Assembly: GCF_029211225.1 (NCBI RefSeq)
Contig: NZ_JARGEM010000001.1
Coordinates: forward strand, 434,001 to 498,000
DNA length: 64,000 nt
Direction of reading: 5' to 3'
DNA from: Antiquaquibacter metalliresistens
Lineage (GTDB): Bacteria > Actinomycetota > Actinomycetes > Actinomycetales > Microbacteriaceae
How positions within the stretch are numbered: position 1 is the first letter of the stretch; every line of letters starts with the position of its first letter. The notes under the pieces were generated by a model. That model made no database searches and was not told the origin of the DNA. It saw nothing but the letters and a program-made list of their open reading frames with translations. Shown piece after piece: positions 1 through 7,827 of the stretch. The translations under genes were made by a program, and so were the position numbers.

Positions 1-1
1 G

Positions 2-280
2 ACCCTTGAGGCGATGGCCTCGGGCACCCCGGTGGTTCTCGCCGATGCCGTCGCGCTCCCGCACCTGATCGCCTCCGGCGCGGAAGGGTATCTCGTCCAC
101 CCCCGCAACGCGCACGAGTTCGCCGACCGGATCGAACGCATCCTGCACCTCGACCCCGACGCCTACCGGGCGATGAGCCGTGCGGCATCCGCCACCGCCT
201 TGACCCATGACGCCGGGGTCATGACCTCCCGATACGAACAGCTCTACCAGGAGAGCTGGTCTCTCGCCGGTGCCGTGTGA
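2..280 (+). CDS. Glycosyltransferase family 4-like, C-terminal part (partial)
   Basis: Only the last ~92 codons are in the window; the reading frame enters from the left edge. The segment EAMASGTPVV, followed by a loop ending in GYLV and a helix of the D-EFADRIERIL type, is the usual nucleotide-sugar-binding C-terminal half of GT-B glycosyltransferases (GT4). The acceptor and sugar cannot be told. Its TGA stop overlaps the GTG start of the next gene, so the two are probably co-translated. A further glycosyltransferase of a different fold follows two genes later, suggesting a small glycan or glycolipid locus extending to the left. Confidence 0.8.
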   Translation, partial: TLEAMASGTPVVLADAVALPHLIASGAEGYLVHPRNAHEFADRIERILHLDPDAYRAMSRAASATALTHDAGVMTSRYEQLYQESWSLAGAV

Positions 281-1395
281 GCACCCCGCGCGGCCCCGCC
301 CTGATCCGGTTCTTGACGCCTCAGGGGCGTTACGCGCCGAGCCGTGCCGCGGCACCGTACGCGCCCCTCGTCGACGGGCTCGACACGGAGCGGCTCCTCT
401 CGTTCTACCGCGAGATGACTCTCGCCCGTCGGCTCGATGAGGCGTCCACCGCGTTGCAGCGTCAGGGTGAGCTCGCCCTCTGGATCCCCTCCTACGGGCA
501 GGAAGCCGCCCAGACAGGCTCCGCCCACGCCCTCAGCCCGCTCGACACCGTGTTCCCCTCCTATCGGGAACATGGCGTGGCTCTTGCCCGTGGTATCGAC
601 TTCGTCGACATCCTCGCTGTCCTTCGCGGCAACACGTTTCGCGGCTGGGATCCCGAGCGCACCCGGTTCCGGCTCTACACGATCGTGCTCGCCGCCCAGG
701 CGCTCCATGCGGCGGGCTATGCGATGGGGATCAGCCTCGATCAGCAGGCAGGACGAAAGCCACCCGGCGAGGAGGCCGTGATCGTCTACATCGGCGATGG
801 CGCGATGTCCGAAGGCGACGCGAGCGAAGCGCTGACCTTCGCCCGCACCTACGACGCACCCGTCCTGTTCTTCGTGCAGAACAACCAGTACGCCATCTCC
901 ACCCCGGCATCCACCCAGACCGCGGTCTCTTACGCGACGCGTGCGAAGGGATTCGGAATCCCCGGCCACCGCATCGACGGCAACGATGTCCTCGCCAGCT
1001 ACGCCGTCACCAAACACGTCATGGATGCCGTCCGCGCCGGCGGCGGACCGGCTCTCATCGAAGCCGTCACCTACCGCCTCGGCCCCCACACCTCATCCGA
1101 CGACCCCACCAAGTACCGGACCGTGCAGGAGCGCTCTTCCTGGGAGCGGCGCGACCCGATCCCGCGCCTGCGGGCCCACCTGAGCGAGCGCGGCGTCACC
1201 GATGACGTGTTCGAGAGCATCGATGCTCACAACGCCGAACACGCCGGCGACGTCCGCAGACGCCTGATCGCACTCCCCGCCCCGGACCCCGGCGGCATGT
1301 TCGACCACGTCTACAGCGACGCCCATCCCGTCGCCCATGCCCAGAAGGCGTGGTTGCGCGACTATCTGGACTCCTTCGAGGACGCCGCGGAATGA
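277..1395 (+). CDS. Thiamine-diphosphate-dependent 2-oxo acid dehydrogenase E1 component, alpha subunit (orphan)
   Basis: 372 aa, the usual length for PDH/BCKDH E1-alpha. The TPP/Mg motif is visible as IGDGAMSEGD near residue 171, followed by NNQYAIS near 201. The N-terminal part has the family's RRLDEASTALQRQGEL and SYGQEAAQ elements. Such subunits normally form alpha2-beta2 tetramers that decarboxylate pyruvate or branched-chain 2-oxo acids. No E1-beta, E2 or E3 gene is adjacent: glycosyltransferases lie on both sides, with overlapping stop/start codons (GTGA at 277, ATGA at 1392). Substrate is therefore unknown, and a dedicated role in this glycan operon is possible but inferred. The GTG start is chosen from the overlap. 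Confidence 0.85.
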   Translation: MSTPRGPALIRFLTPQGRYAPSRAAAPYAPLVDGLDTERLLSFYREMTLARRLDEASTALQRQGELALWIPSYGQEAAQTGSAHALSPLDTVFPSYREHGVALARGIDFVDILAVLRGNTFRGWDPERTRFRLYTIVLAAQALHAAGYAMGISLDQQAGRKPPGEEAVIVYIGDGAMSEGDASEALTFARTYDAPVLFFVQNNQYAISTPASTQTAVSYATRAKGFGIPGHRIDGNDVLASYAVTKHVMDAVRAGGGPALIEAVTYRLGPHTSSDDPTKYRTVQERSSWERRDPIPRLRAHLSERGVTDDVFESIDAHNAEHAGDVRRRLIALPAPDPGGMFDHVYSDAHPVAHAQKAWLRDYLDSFEDAAE

Positions 1396-2213
1396 CCATC
1401 GACGACGATGGGCGGCGCAGGGGCTCGCCACGGCCGAGGGTGTCGATCGTGATCCCCGCCTGGAACGAGCAGGACTACCTGGGCGAGTGTCTCGAGGCGA
1501 TCGCCGCTCAGACGGACCCGCCCGATGAGGTCATCGTCGTCGACAACGGCAGCACCGACGCCACCGGCCGCATCGCGGCCTCATACCCCTTCGTCACCGT
1601 CCTCGAGGAGCCCATCCCCGGGATCGTCCCCGCGCGCAATCGCGGACTGAACGCGGCCACGGGCGATGTGCTGGGCAGGATCGACGCCGACAGCATCATC
1701 GACCCGGGCTGGGTCGCCGTCGTCCGTGCACACTTCACACGGGCGGGCACCGACGAGGTGGCGGGAATCACCGGCTCAGGCGACGCGCTCATCGACGGAC
1801 ACCCCGCCCTCGGACACCTCCTCGGCAAGGCCACCCTCGAATACGGCTACTACCCGATCAGCGAGATACTGACAGGCGGCCAGGTCATGGTCGGCTGCAA
1901 CATGGCCATCACCCGCACCGCATGGGAGACCATCCGCGAGGATGCCTTCCCCGACCACACCAAGGTGCACGAGGATCTCGATCTCAGCGTGCTCATCCAC
2001 CGTGCGGGCGGGCACATCCACCACCTCCCAGAGATGCGCATCCGGACCAGGCGCGTCGAACTCGAGCCGCCGGCGAAGCTCTGGTGGCGGCTGCGCATCT
2101 GGCCGAACGCCGTCACCCGGCATCAGCACGCTGTCCGCGTCGATGCGATGTCGGAGAAACACGGGCAACCGGAGCGGACCGGAGCAGCGGGCTCGGACCA
2201 CACGATTGCGTGA
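1392..2213 (+). CDS. Glycosyltransferase family 2
   Basis: 273 aa from the ATG that overlaps the TGA of the E1-alpha gene (ATGA). GT-A fold features in order: VSIVIPAWNEQ at the N-terminus, VVDNGSTDATG near residue 48, the metal-binding DAD in GRIDADSIID near 95, and HEDLDLSV near 192, which matches the acceptor-site ED motif. No membrane segment is evident, so it is likely cytosolic or membrane-associated. The donor and acceptor are not predictable. An in-frame upstream ATG at 1350 lies inside the preceding gene and is less likely. Confidence 0.88.
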   Translation: MTIDDDGRRRGSPRPRVSIVIPAWNEQDYLGECLEAIAAQTDPPDEVIVVDNGSTDATGRIAASYPFVTVLEEPIPGIVPARNRGLNAATGDVLGRIDADSIIDPGWVAVVRAHFTRAGTDEVAGITGSGDALIDGHPALGHLLGKATLEYGYYPISEILTGGQVMVGCNMAITRTAWETIREDAFPDHTKVHEDLDLSVLIHRAGGHIHHLPEMRIRTRRVELEPPAKLWWRLRIWPNAVTRHQHAVRVDAMSEKHGQPERTGAAGSDHTIA

Positions 2214-2250
2214 GGGACGGCGACGCAGGCCGGACGAGTCGACGACTACC

Positions 2251-2454
2251 CTACATGTCCGTGCCAGCATGCGGGTCGGTGGCGCTCTGCTCGTCTGGGT
2301 GAGCGGCGCTGCTTGCCGGTCGGGATTCCGTGGCGAAGATCCGAATGGATTTGCCCAGGCTCCGCGCGATCTCCGGAAGCCGGGAGCCGCCGAACAGAAC
2401 GAGAGCGAGAACGGCGATGACCAGCAGCTCGGGCGCCTCGATCCCGCGGATCAT
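2251..2454 (-). CDS. TatA/TatE-like twin-arginine translocase subunit
   Basis: 67 aa, short for TatA (usually 60-95). One N-terminal hydrophobic helix with the preceding Glu (APELLVIAVLALVLFGG), then the hinge SRLPEIARSLGKSIRIF, which fits the TatA amphipathic helix; the polar tail is short. TatA multimerises with TatC to export folded proteins, but no tatC is nearby, so this is a stand-alone paralogue. The start ATG at 2454 overlaps the TGA of the upstream 51-codon ORF (ATGA), suggesting translational coupling. A 458-codon open frame extending upstream on this strand is only antisense to the flavoprotein gene. Confidence 0.85.
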   Translation of the reverse strand: MIRGIEAPELLVIAVLALVLFGGSRLPEIARSLGKSIRIFATESRPASSAAHPDEQSATDPHAGTDM

Positions 2455-2606
2455 GCGCCCACTCCGGTTCCTGCCGAGTACGGGGACGCGCTCGTCAGCG
2501 GCATCAGGAGACCGCCCGTGTCGCGACCCGGCAGCGGACATCCGCCGTCGGACCGGACAGGAGCGTGCGGCACCGCTACGGGCCCGGCATGCGGAACGGT
2601 CATCAT
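2451..2606 (-). CDS. Small ORF of unknown function, coupled to the TatA-like gene
   Basis: 51 codons, rich in Pro, Gly, Ser and Val, no recognised domain or membrane segment. It begins with two ATG codons, and a good Shine-Dalgarno (GAGGGAG) lies about 5 nt upstream on the minus strand. Its TGA overlaps the ATG of the TatA-like gene, which is the main argument that it is translated. No homology is recognised; it could be a leader that sets translation of the downstream gene. Confidence 0.45.
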   Translation of the reverse strand: MMTVPHAGPVAVPHAPVRSDGGCPLPGRDTGGLLMPLTSASPYSAGTGVGA

Positions 2607-2772
2607 GATGCTCCCTCGAGATAGGACGGATCGGACTCCGGGTGCTCTGCCGCGATGATAGCTCGAAATGATAGTCATCTCTTGTTTCTGATTCGCGGTC
2701 GACATCCTCGCGGACACCGCCTCTTCCCAATAATTTGCTTTTAGGTAAAATATGCATGACGGGAAGGCGGAG
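2607..2772. promoter_or_regulatory. Divergent intergenic region with AT-rich palindrome
   Basis: Separates the minus-strand small-ORF/TatA pair from the plus-strand flavoprotein operon. It is much more AT-rich than its surroundings near 2725-2755. A palindrome TTTTA-GG-TAAAA lies at 2739-2750 and overlaps a possible -10 (TAAAAT, 2746-2751) for the flavoprotein operon. ATGATA occurs twice near 2658-2676. The TetR-family gene at the end of that operon is the natural candidate to bind here; this is inference. Confidence 0.4.
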
Positions 2773-4092
2773 ATGACGACGCAGCGGCTCGAGGATCGGT
2801 GGGACGCGATCGTCCTCGGCGCAGGCGCCGGTGGCCTGTTCACCGCCGCGCGGCTCGCTGCCGTAGGCCGACGGGTGCTCGTGCTGGAGGCAGGGGAGCG
2901 GGCTGGCGGTCGCGCGGGTGTCTCGGAGCTGGACGGCTTCCTCGTCAACGACGGCGCGGTTCTGGTCGAGCTGGCCGGCATCCTCGAGCAGAGCTTCGCC
3001 GAGCTCGGGCATCCGCTGCGCCTCTACGTGCCGAAGCGCGCCCTGACGCTGCGCGCCGGGAAGCGGGACGTGTCGTTGAGCACGGGGCTCGCGGCGGTGG
3101 CCGTGCGCGGCGGCCTGTGGCTGGCGCGCACGGGCCTGCGATTGTTCCCTGGGCTCAAGCCCGCCGAGCAGTTGACGACCTCCGAGTGGCTGGCGCGGCT
3201 CACCAGGAGCGCGCGGGTGCACGGCCTGGTGCGGAACATGTGCGGGGCGCTGTTCGCCGCCGGTCCGGAACTCGTCTCGGCACGGTTCTTCCTGGACTAC
3301 TTCACCAAGCCCGGTGCGCTGAAGTCCTTCGGCTTCGCCCCCGGCGGCACCGGGGCGATCTGGGCTCCGCTCGTGGAGGTGATCGAGGAGGCCGGCGGGC
3401 GCGTCCTGCTCGGCGCGACGGCGACCTCCGTCCAGCGGGATCATGCGGGTGGCGGCTTCCGGATCACCAGCGATCACGCCGGCGGCGGCCGGGTCGATCG
3501 CGCGCCGCAGTTCGTGAACGACGCGGGCCCGGCCGCGCTGCTGTCTCTGGCCGGCTCGCTGCTGCCCCTGGAATACGTGCAGCGGCTGCGGACCGCGGAC
3601 AGCCCGAGCGCGCTCATCACGGTGCACTTCGCGTCACGGGAACCGCTCGCGCAGTTCCCGGCATTGGCCCTGTTCGCCGGCTCCCGTCGCCTGGCCTACG
3701 CCGGGAACTTCAGCGCCCCGGATCTCGCTCGCGCGCCGGAAGGCTGGCACCTCTACAGCGGCGCGTCGGTTCCACAGCCGGCCGTCGGAGACTTCGACGA
3801 GGAGGCCGAGACCGCTCTGCTCCTGGAGGACCTGCGGGAGCAGTTCCCGGGCTTCGATCGGGCCCGCATCCTCCGCATCGACGTCACCCGCGGCACCTGG
3901 CCCGGTGCCCGTTCCCTGCCCGGCCGCACGGTCGAGCCGGAGAGCCCGGTGCCGGGGCTGTGGAACGTCGGCGACGGCGCGAGCCTGTGGGCGACGGCTG
4001 GGATCTCCGCCTGCGCGCAGAACGCCCAGGTCGTCGCGGACCGCATCCTTGCCGCCCCGCACGGGGCCACCTCGAAGAAAGCGAGCGCATGA
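2773..4092 (+). CDS. FAD-dependent oxidoreductase, amine oxidase/phytoene desaturase-like (first of three)
   Basis: 439 aa from ATG 2773, preferred over ATG 2752 because a purine-rich RBS (GGAAGGCGGAG) sits just before it. The Rossmann dinucleotide motif LGAGAGGLFTAARL is at the N-terminus, and a C-terminal flavin-binding segment includes GLWNVGDGASLW. The fold is that of the phytoene desaturase/protoporphyrinogen oxidase/amine oxidase group; substrate unknown. It is clearly paralogous to the gene at 5527: both share the CG/TSALFAA...FFDYFTK block and the later GWHLYSG/C segment. Probably the first gene of a three-flavoprotein operon ending in a TetR regulator. Confidence 0.8.
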   Translation: MTTQRLEDRWDAIVLGAGAGGLFTAARLAAVGRRVLVLEAGERAGGRAGVSELDGFLVNDGAVLVELAGILEQSFAELGHPLRLYVPKRALTLRAGKRDVSLSTGLAAVAVRGGLWLARTGLRLFPGLKPAEQLTTSEWLARLTRSARVHGLVRNMCGALFAAGPELVSARFFLDYFTKPGALKSFGFAPGGTGAIWAPLVEVIEEAGGRVLLGATATSVQRDHAGGGFRITSDHAGGGRVDRAPQFVNDAGPAALLSLAGSLLPLEYVQRLRTADSPSALITVHFASREPLAQFPALALFAGSRRLAYAGNFSAPDLARAPEGWHLYSGASVPQPAVGDFDEEAETALLLEDLREQFPGFDRARILRIDVTRGTWPGARSLPGRTVEPESPVPGLWNVGDGASLWATAGISACAQNAQVVADRILAAPHGATSKKASA

Positions 4093-4093
4093 A

Positions 4094-5467
4094 ATGAACG
4101 CCCCCACCACGGGGTCCGGTCCCTCCGTCATCGTCGTCGGCGGCGGCCCGTCCGGCTTGTCCGCCGCGTTCCGGCTGCAGCAGGCCGGCTGCACCGTCAC
4201 GGTCCTCGAGGACGATGCCCAGGCCGGCGGCAAGGTCCGCACCGAGGTCCGCGACGGCTTCGTCATGGACCAGGGAGCGAGCGTCCTGCCACAGGCGTAC
4301 ACGTACGTCATGCAGCTGCTCCACGATGCGGGCGGCGACCACCTGCTGCAGCCCGGCGGGACCACGGTCGGGTTCGCCCGCGAGGACAAGATCCACTTCC
4401 TCGACTCCGCGCACCTGCTCCGGGATGCGATCGGCACGAAGCTCATCTCCTGGAAGTCGAAGGCGAAGATGGCGAACCTGGGCCTCGACCTGCTGAAGGT
4501 GCGCCCTTACATCAACGCGGAGAACCTCGCCCCGCTCGGGCAGTTCTGGGACGACGAGACCGCGAACGCCTACGCTCGGCGGCGCCTCACCCCGGAGGTG
4601 TCGGAGTTCATGATCGACTCGGTGCTGCGAGGCCTGCTCGGCACCAGCGGCGAGTTCAACTCGAAGATCGACTTCTTCTACTCGTTCACGAACATCATCG
4701 GCACGAAGCTGAACTCGCTCAAGGGCGGCATGCAGCGCTACGTCGACACCGTCGCCGCGCATCTGAACGTCGTCACGAACGCGCGAGTCCAGTCGGTCGA
4801 GGAGAGCGAGCACGAGGCCACCGTCACCTGGGTCGACGCCGCGGGCACGACGCACGTCGACACCGCCGACGCGGTCGTCCTTGCCGTCTGGGGCACCCAG
4901 GTCGCCTCGCTCTACCCGCAGCTGCACCCGAAGGCGGTCGAGTACTTCGACGACCTCGAATACACCACGAGCGTCAACCTCAACGTCGCGCTGTCGAAGC
5001 CGCCGGCGAAGAACCCCGCGTTCGTGGTGTGCATCCCGGAGTCCGTGGAGACGAACCTGTTCGCCGTCACGCTCGAGCACAACAAGGCACCCGACCGCGT
5101 CCCGGCCGGCAAGGGCCTGGTGGGGCTGTACTCGATGTCGAAGTGGGCGGAGGAGCTGATCGATCAGGATGACGAGACGGTCGTGGCGCAGTTGCTCGCC
5201 GCCGCCGACCGGGTCATCCCGCACCTCAGCGACGACGTCGAGTTCGCGCTCGTCAACCGCTGGAACCCCGTCGTGGTCTACAGTCACCCGGGCACCTACA
5301 AGGGCCTCGCGCAGCTGAACCAGTACCGGCCGCGCAAGCGTGTCCACCTCGCGGGTGACTACTTCTCCTGCTCCAACCTCAACACCGCCACCGCGGGCGG
5401 CGCCCGGGCCGCCCGCGAGCTCCTCGCCGCAGTCGCCTCACCGGCCCCGGCTCTGACCGGGCGGTGA
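4094..5467 (+). CDS. FAD-dependent oxidoreductase, protoporphyrinogen oxidase/phytoene desaturase-like (second of three)
   Basis: 457 aa; ATG starts 2 nt after the previous stop. N-terminal motif VIVVGGGPSGLSAAFRL with EDDAQAGGKVRT as the FAD ribose-binding loop; the C-terminal flavin segment is RVHLAGDYFSCSNLNTATAG. It differs in sequence and length from its two neighbours, so the operon holds two flavoprotein subfamilies. Protoporphyrinogen- or carotenoid-type oxidation is compatible with the family, but no haem or carotenoid gene is adjacent, so no specific reaction is assigned. An open frame reaching back to 3905 overlaps the preceding gene and is not used. Confidence 0.8.
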   Translation: MNAPTTGSGPSVIVVGGGPSGLSAAFRLQQAGCTVTVLEDDAQAGGKVRTEVRDGFVMDQGASVLPQAYTYVMQLLHDAGGDHLLQPGGTTVGFAREDKIHFLDSAHLLRDAIGTKLISWKSKAKMANLGLDLLKVRPYINAENLAPLGQFWDDETANAYARRRLTPEVSEFMIDSVLRGLLGTSGEFNSKIDFFYSFTNIIGTKLNSLKGGMQRYVDTVAAHLNVVTNARVQSVEESEHEATVTWVDAAGTTHVDTADAVVLAVWGTQVASLYPQLHPKAVEYFDDLEYTTSVNLNVALSKPPAKNPAFVVCIPESVETNLFAVTLEHNKAPDRVPAGKGLVGLYSMSKWAEELIDQDDETVVAQLLAAADRVIPHLSDDVEFALVNRWNPVVVYSHPGTYKGLAQLNQYRPRKRVHLAGDYFSCSNLNTATAGGARAARELLAAVASPAPALTGR

Positions 5468-5526
5468 CGGCCGGCGCGCGAACCTGATGCCCACAACCAG
5501 TGCGACCGAATGAGAGGAGACGATCA

Positions 5527-6858
5527 ATGACGATCGAACAGCATGCACACGTGCCGGAGGAGGTCGACGTCGTGGTGATCGGCGCCGGTGCCGGGGGCCT
5601 CGCCGCGGCTGCCTGGCTGGTGAAAGCCGGCTACCGCATCCTCGTCGTCGAGGCGAAGCCGCAGGTCGGCGGGCGCGCCTCGACCGAGCCGATCGACGGC
5701 TTCGGGGTGAACACCGGAGCGCAGATCTTCGAACTGGGCGGCGCGAACAAGGCCCTGTTCGACGACGTCGGCATTCCGATCCGGGCGAGGAAGCAGCCCG
5801 TCCCGCTGATCCTCCGGCTCGGCAGACGCGACGTTCAGGTGATGAGCGGCATCACGGGATTCCTCGCCAACAAGATCGGCATCCCCGTCATCGGCGGCCT
5901 CGCGCGTCGCTTCGGCTGGTTCCGGCCCAAGGAGGGCATCTTCCTGGACACCTGGCTCGACCAGCTGCACGCCCCCGTCAAGATCAAGCGGCTGTGCCGG
6001 AACCTCACCAGCGCCCTGTTCGCCGCCGAGCCGAGCGACGTCATCGCGACGCTGTTCTTCGACTACCTGACGAAGAAGGGCGGCATGAACACGTACGGCG
6101 CCCACCCCGACGGCTCCATCGGGCCGTGGCAGGACCTCGCAGCCGGCATTCAGCGCGCGGGCGGCACGATCCTGCTGGACACCAGCGTCACCGCGATCGG
6201 TGTCGGCGACGACGGACGCGCCGACACGGTCGTCATCCGGAAGACCGACGGCGCCACCGTCACCGTCCGCACCCGGGCGGTCATCAGCAACATCGGCCCC
6301 GTCGCCACGAGCCGCCTCTTCCCCGCCGAAGCCTGGCCCGCCGACGACAGAGAGAAGCTGGAAGCGGAGAGCTTCCCCGGCACTCTGATCACGATCAACT
6401 TCGCTAGCGAGCAGCCGATCCCGAACCTCACGACACTGGTGTTCTTCGGCTACACAGAACGCCTGGCCTATGCCTCCTACATGAGCGGCCCATCCCCGTC
6501 GCTCGCACCCGCCGGCTGGCACCTCTACTGCGTCACGAGCACTCCGCATCCGGCGAACACCGGCTTCGACCTCGACGAGGAGCTCGCCATCCTCCGCCGG
6601 GAAGCCGCTCGAGAGTTTCCCGAGTCCGCCCGGGCGCGTGAGGTCTCGATCGCGAACTGCACCGGCGACTGGCCCGGCCAGCGGGCCATCCCGGGCCGCG
6701 ATTGGCCGAACGCGACGCCGATCCAGAATCTGTGGAACGTCGGCGACGCCGCACGTCCCTGGATGGCAGCCGGCCAGAGCGGCTGCGTCGAGTCCGCCCG
6801 GATCGCTGTCGACGCTCTCATCGCCACCGGTCTGCCCGCCTCGCACCTGAGAGACTGA
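5527..6858 (+). CDS. FAD-dependent oxidoreductase, phytoene desaturase-like (third of three)
   Basis: 443 aa from ATG 5527, which has an RBS (GAGAGGAGACG) a few nt upstream; ATG 5500 lacks one. VVVIGAGAGGLAAAAWL is the FAD/NAD-binding motif and PQVGGRAS the following loop. The NLWNVGDAARPW segment near the C-terminus closes the flavin site. It aligns by eye along much of its length with the 2773 gene, consistent with an ancient duplication. About 60 bp separates it from the second flavoprotein gene, so transcription is probably continuous. Substrate unknown; carotenoid- or polyene-like molecules are a reasonable family-based guess only. Confidence 0.8.
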   Translation: MTIEQHAHVPEEVDVVVIGAGAGGLAAAAWLVKAGYRILVVEAKPQVGGRASTEPIDGFGVNTGAQIFELGGANKALFDDVGIPIRARKQPVPLILRLGRRDVQVMSGITGFLANKIGIPVIGGLARRFGWFRPKEGIFLDTWLDQLHAPVKIKRLCRNLTSALFAAEPSDVIATLFFDYLTKKGGMNTYGAHPDGSIGPWQDLAAGIQRAGGTILLDTSVTAIGVGDDGRADTVVIRKTDGATVTVRTRAVISNIGPVATSRLFPAEAWPADDREKLEAESFPGTLITINFASEQPIPNLTTLVFFGYTERLAYASYMSGPSPSLAPAGWHLYCVTSTPHPANTGFDLDEELAILRREAAREFPESARAREVSIANCTGDWPGQRAIPGRDWPNATPIQNLWNVGDAARPWMAAGQSGCVESARIAVDALIATGLPASHLRD

Positions 6859-6862
6859 TCGT

Positions 6863-7513
6863 GTGAGCATCAGCACGCCGGAACCCGGGCGAGGCCGGGG
6901 ACGGGGACGACCGGCACGCTCAGGAGATGACCCCGCGGTGCGCGAACTGATCCTCCGTGCCGCCCGGTCGGTGTTCGCGCGCTCCGGCTACCATGACGCG
7001 ACCCTGCAACGGATCGCCCAGGAGGCGGGCGTCACCCGACCGGCGATCAGCCACCACTTCTCCAGCAAGGCGGCACTGTTCTCAGCCGTCTTCGAGGAGG
7101 TCCGCCAGAGGGTCGTGGTCACCGGCATCCATCGAGCCCTCGACGCATCCACCCATCTTCAGGATCGCCTGGCCACGTTCCTCATGTCATCGGTGGAGGT
7201 CGACGCGGAAGACCGCAGCTACGCCGCGTTCATCACGGCCTCGCTGCTGGACACGGCCAGGTCCCCGGAGCTGCACCACCTCACCCGCCGCCATCTCGAT
7301 GACCTCCGCGCGTTCCTGAGGCGACTCTGCGAGGACGCCGTCACAGCAGAGGAACTGCCCGCCAGCACCGACATCGCCACCAGCGCAGAGGCATTGCTCG
7401 CGATCGTCTGGGGCACCGGCCTCTACGGCGCCTATCTCGGCGACCACCAGCAGCTCACCGCCGTCAGCGAGCGCGTCGTCGCGATGGTGCGCGGGCTCCT
7501 CACCATCGACTGA
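6863..7513 (+). CDS. TetR/AcrR family transcriptional regulator
   Basis: 216 aa, typical TetR length. After a basic, Gly/Arg-rich tail, the helix-turn-helix is seen at about residues 30-65 (ARSGYHDATLQRIAQEAGV, then TRPAISHHFSSK). The remaining ~150 residues are the variable ligand-binding core. The GTG start lies 4 nt after the third flavoprotein stop, so it is most likely co-transcribed with that operon and may repress it from the AT-rich palindrome at 2739-2750. The ligand is unknown. Confidence 0.88.
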   Translation: MSISTPEPGRGRGRGRPARSGDDPAVRELILRAARSVFARSGYHDATLQRIAQEAGVTRPAISHHFSSKAALFSAVFEEVRQRVVVTGIHRALDASTHLQDRLATFLMSSVEVDAEDRSYAAFITASLLDTARSPELHHLTRRHLDDLRAFLRRLCEDAVTAEELPASTDIATSAEALLAIVWGTGLYGAYLGDHQQLTAVSERVVAMVRGLLTID

Positions 7514-7630
7514 AGCCGCTTACCCATCTACCCGGGCCGACTCCAGCAAAGGCCTACGGTTCTCGCTGCACGCACGCCCTGTATCCCCGCTTCCCACGCC
7601 ACCACTCTTCCGGCTCCTTGGGCATAAGCG

Positions 7631-7780
7631 AATGTGTCATAAGCGAATGAATGAATGAATCCTCTCCCTGAACTGAATCTTCTCCCTGAGTGTGTCACCG
7701 ATGTCCTGATACAGAACTGTCACCAATGTCCTGAGACATCACATCTTCTCCCTGAGTACATCTTCTCCCTGAGTGGACGT
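7631..7780. repeat. Iteron-like repeat cluster upstream of the relaxase gene
   Basis: This gene-free stretch (7514-7827) contains nested repeats. ACATCTTCTCCCTGAGT occurs twice in perfect tandem (7741-7757, 7758-7774), with a near copy ending at 7691 and a partial copy at 7663-7671. TGTCACC-R-ATGTCCTGA-K-AC occurs twice (7693-7712 and 7718-7737, 25-bp spacing). ATAAGCGAATG occurs at about 7624 and 7639, followed by AATG triplication. Directly preceding a MobF relaxase gene, these could be oriT/regulatory iterons. The TGTCACC...CCTGA units also recall ends of actinobacterial insertion sequences; no transposase is present. Confidence 0.6.
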
Positions 7781-7827
7781 ATGCTACCGTAGGTAGTTGC
7801 AAGAACATGAGTTTGGAGGAGGCGGTG

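Noticed and set aside
2251-3627. 458-codon minus-strand frame including the TatA-like gene
   Set aside because: Only the last 67 codons look like a protein; the rest is antisense to the first flavoprotein gene.
7693-7737. Insertion sequence ends
   Set aside because: Both repeats are direct, not inverted, and no transposase gene lies nearby; kept only as iteron-like repeats.
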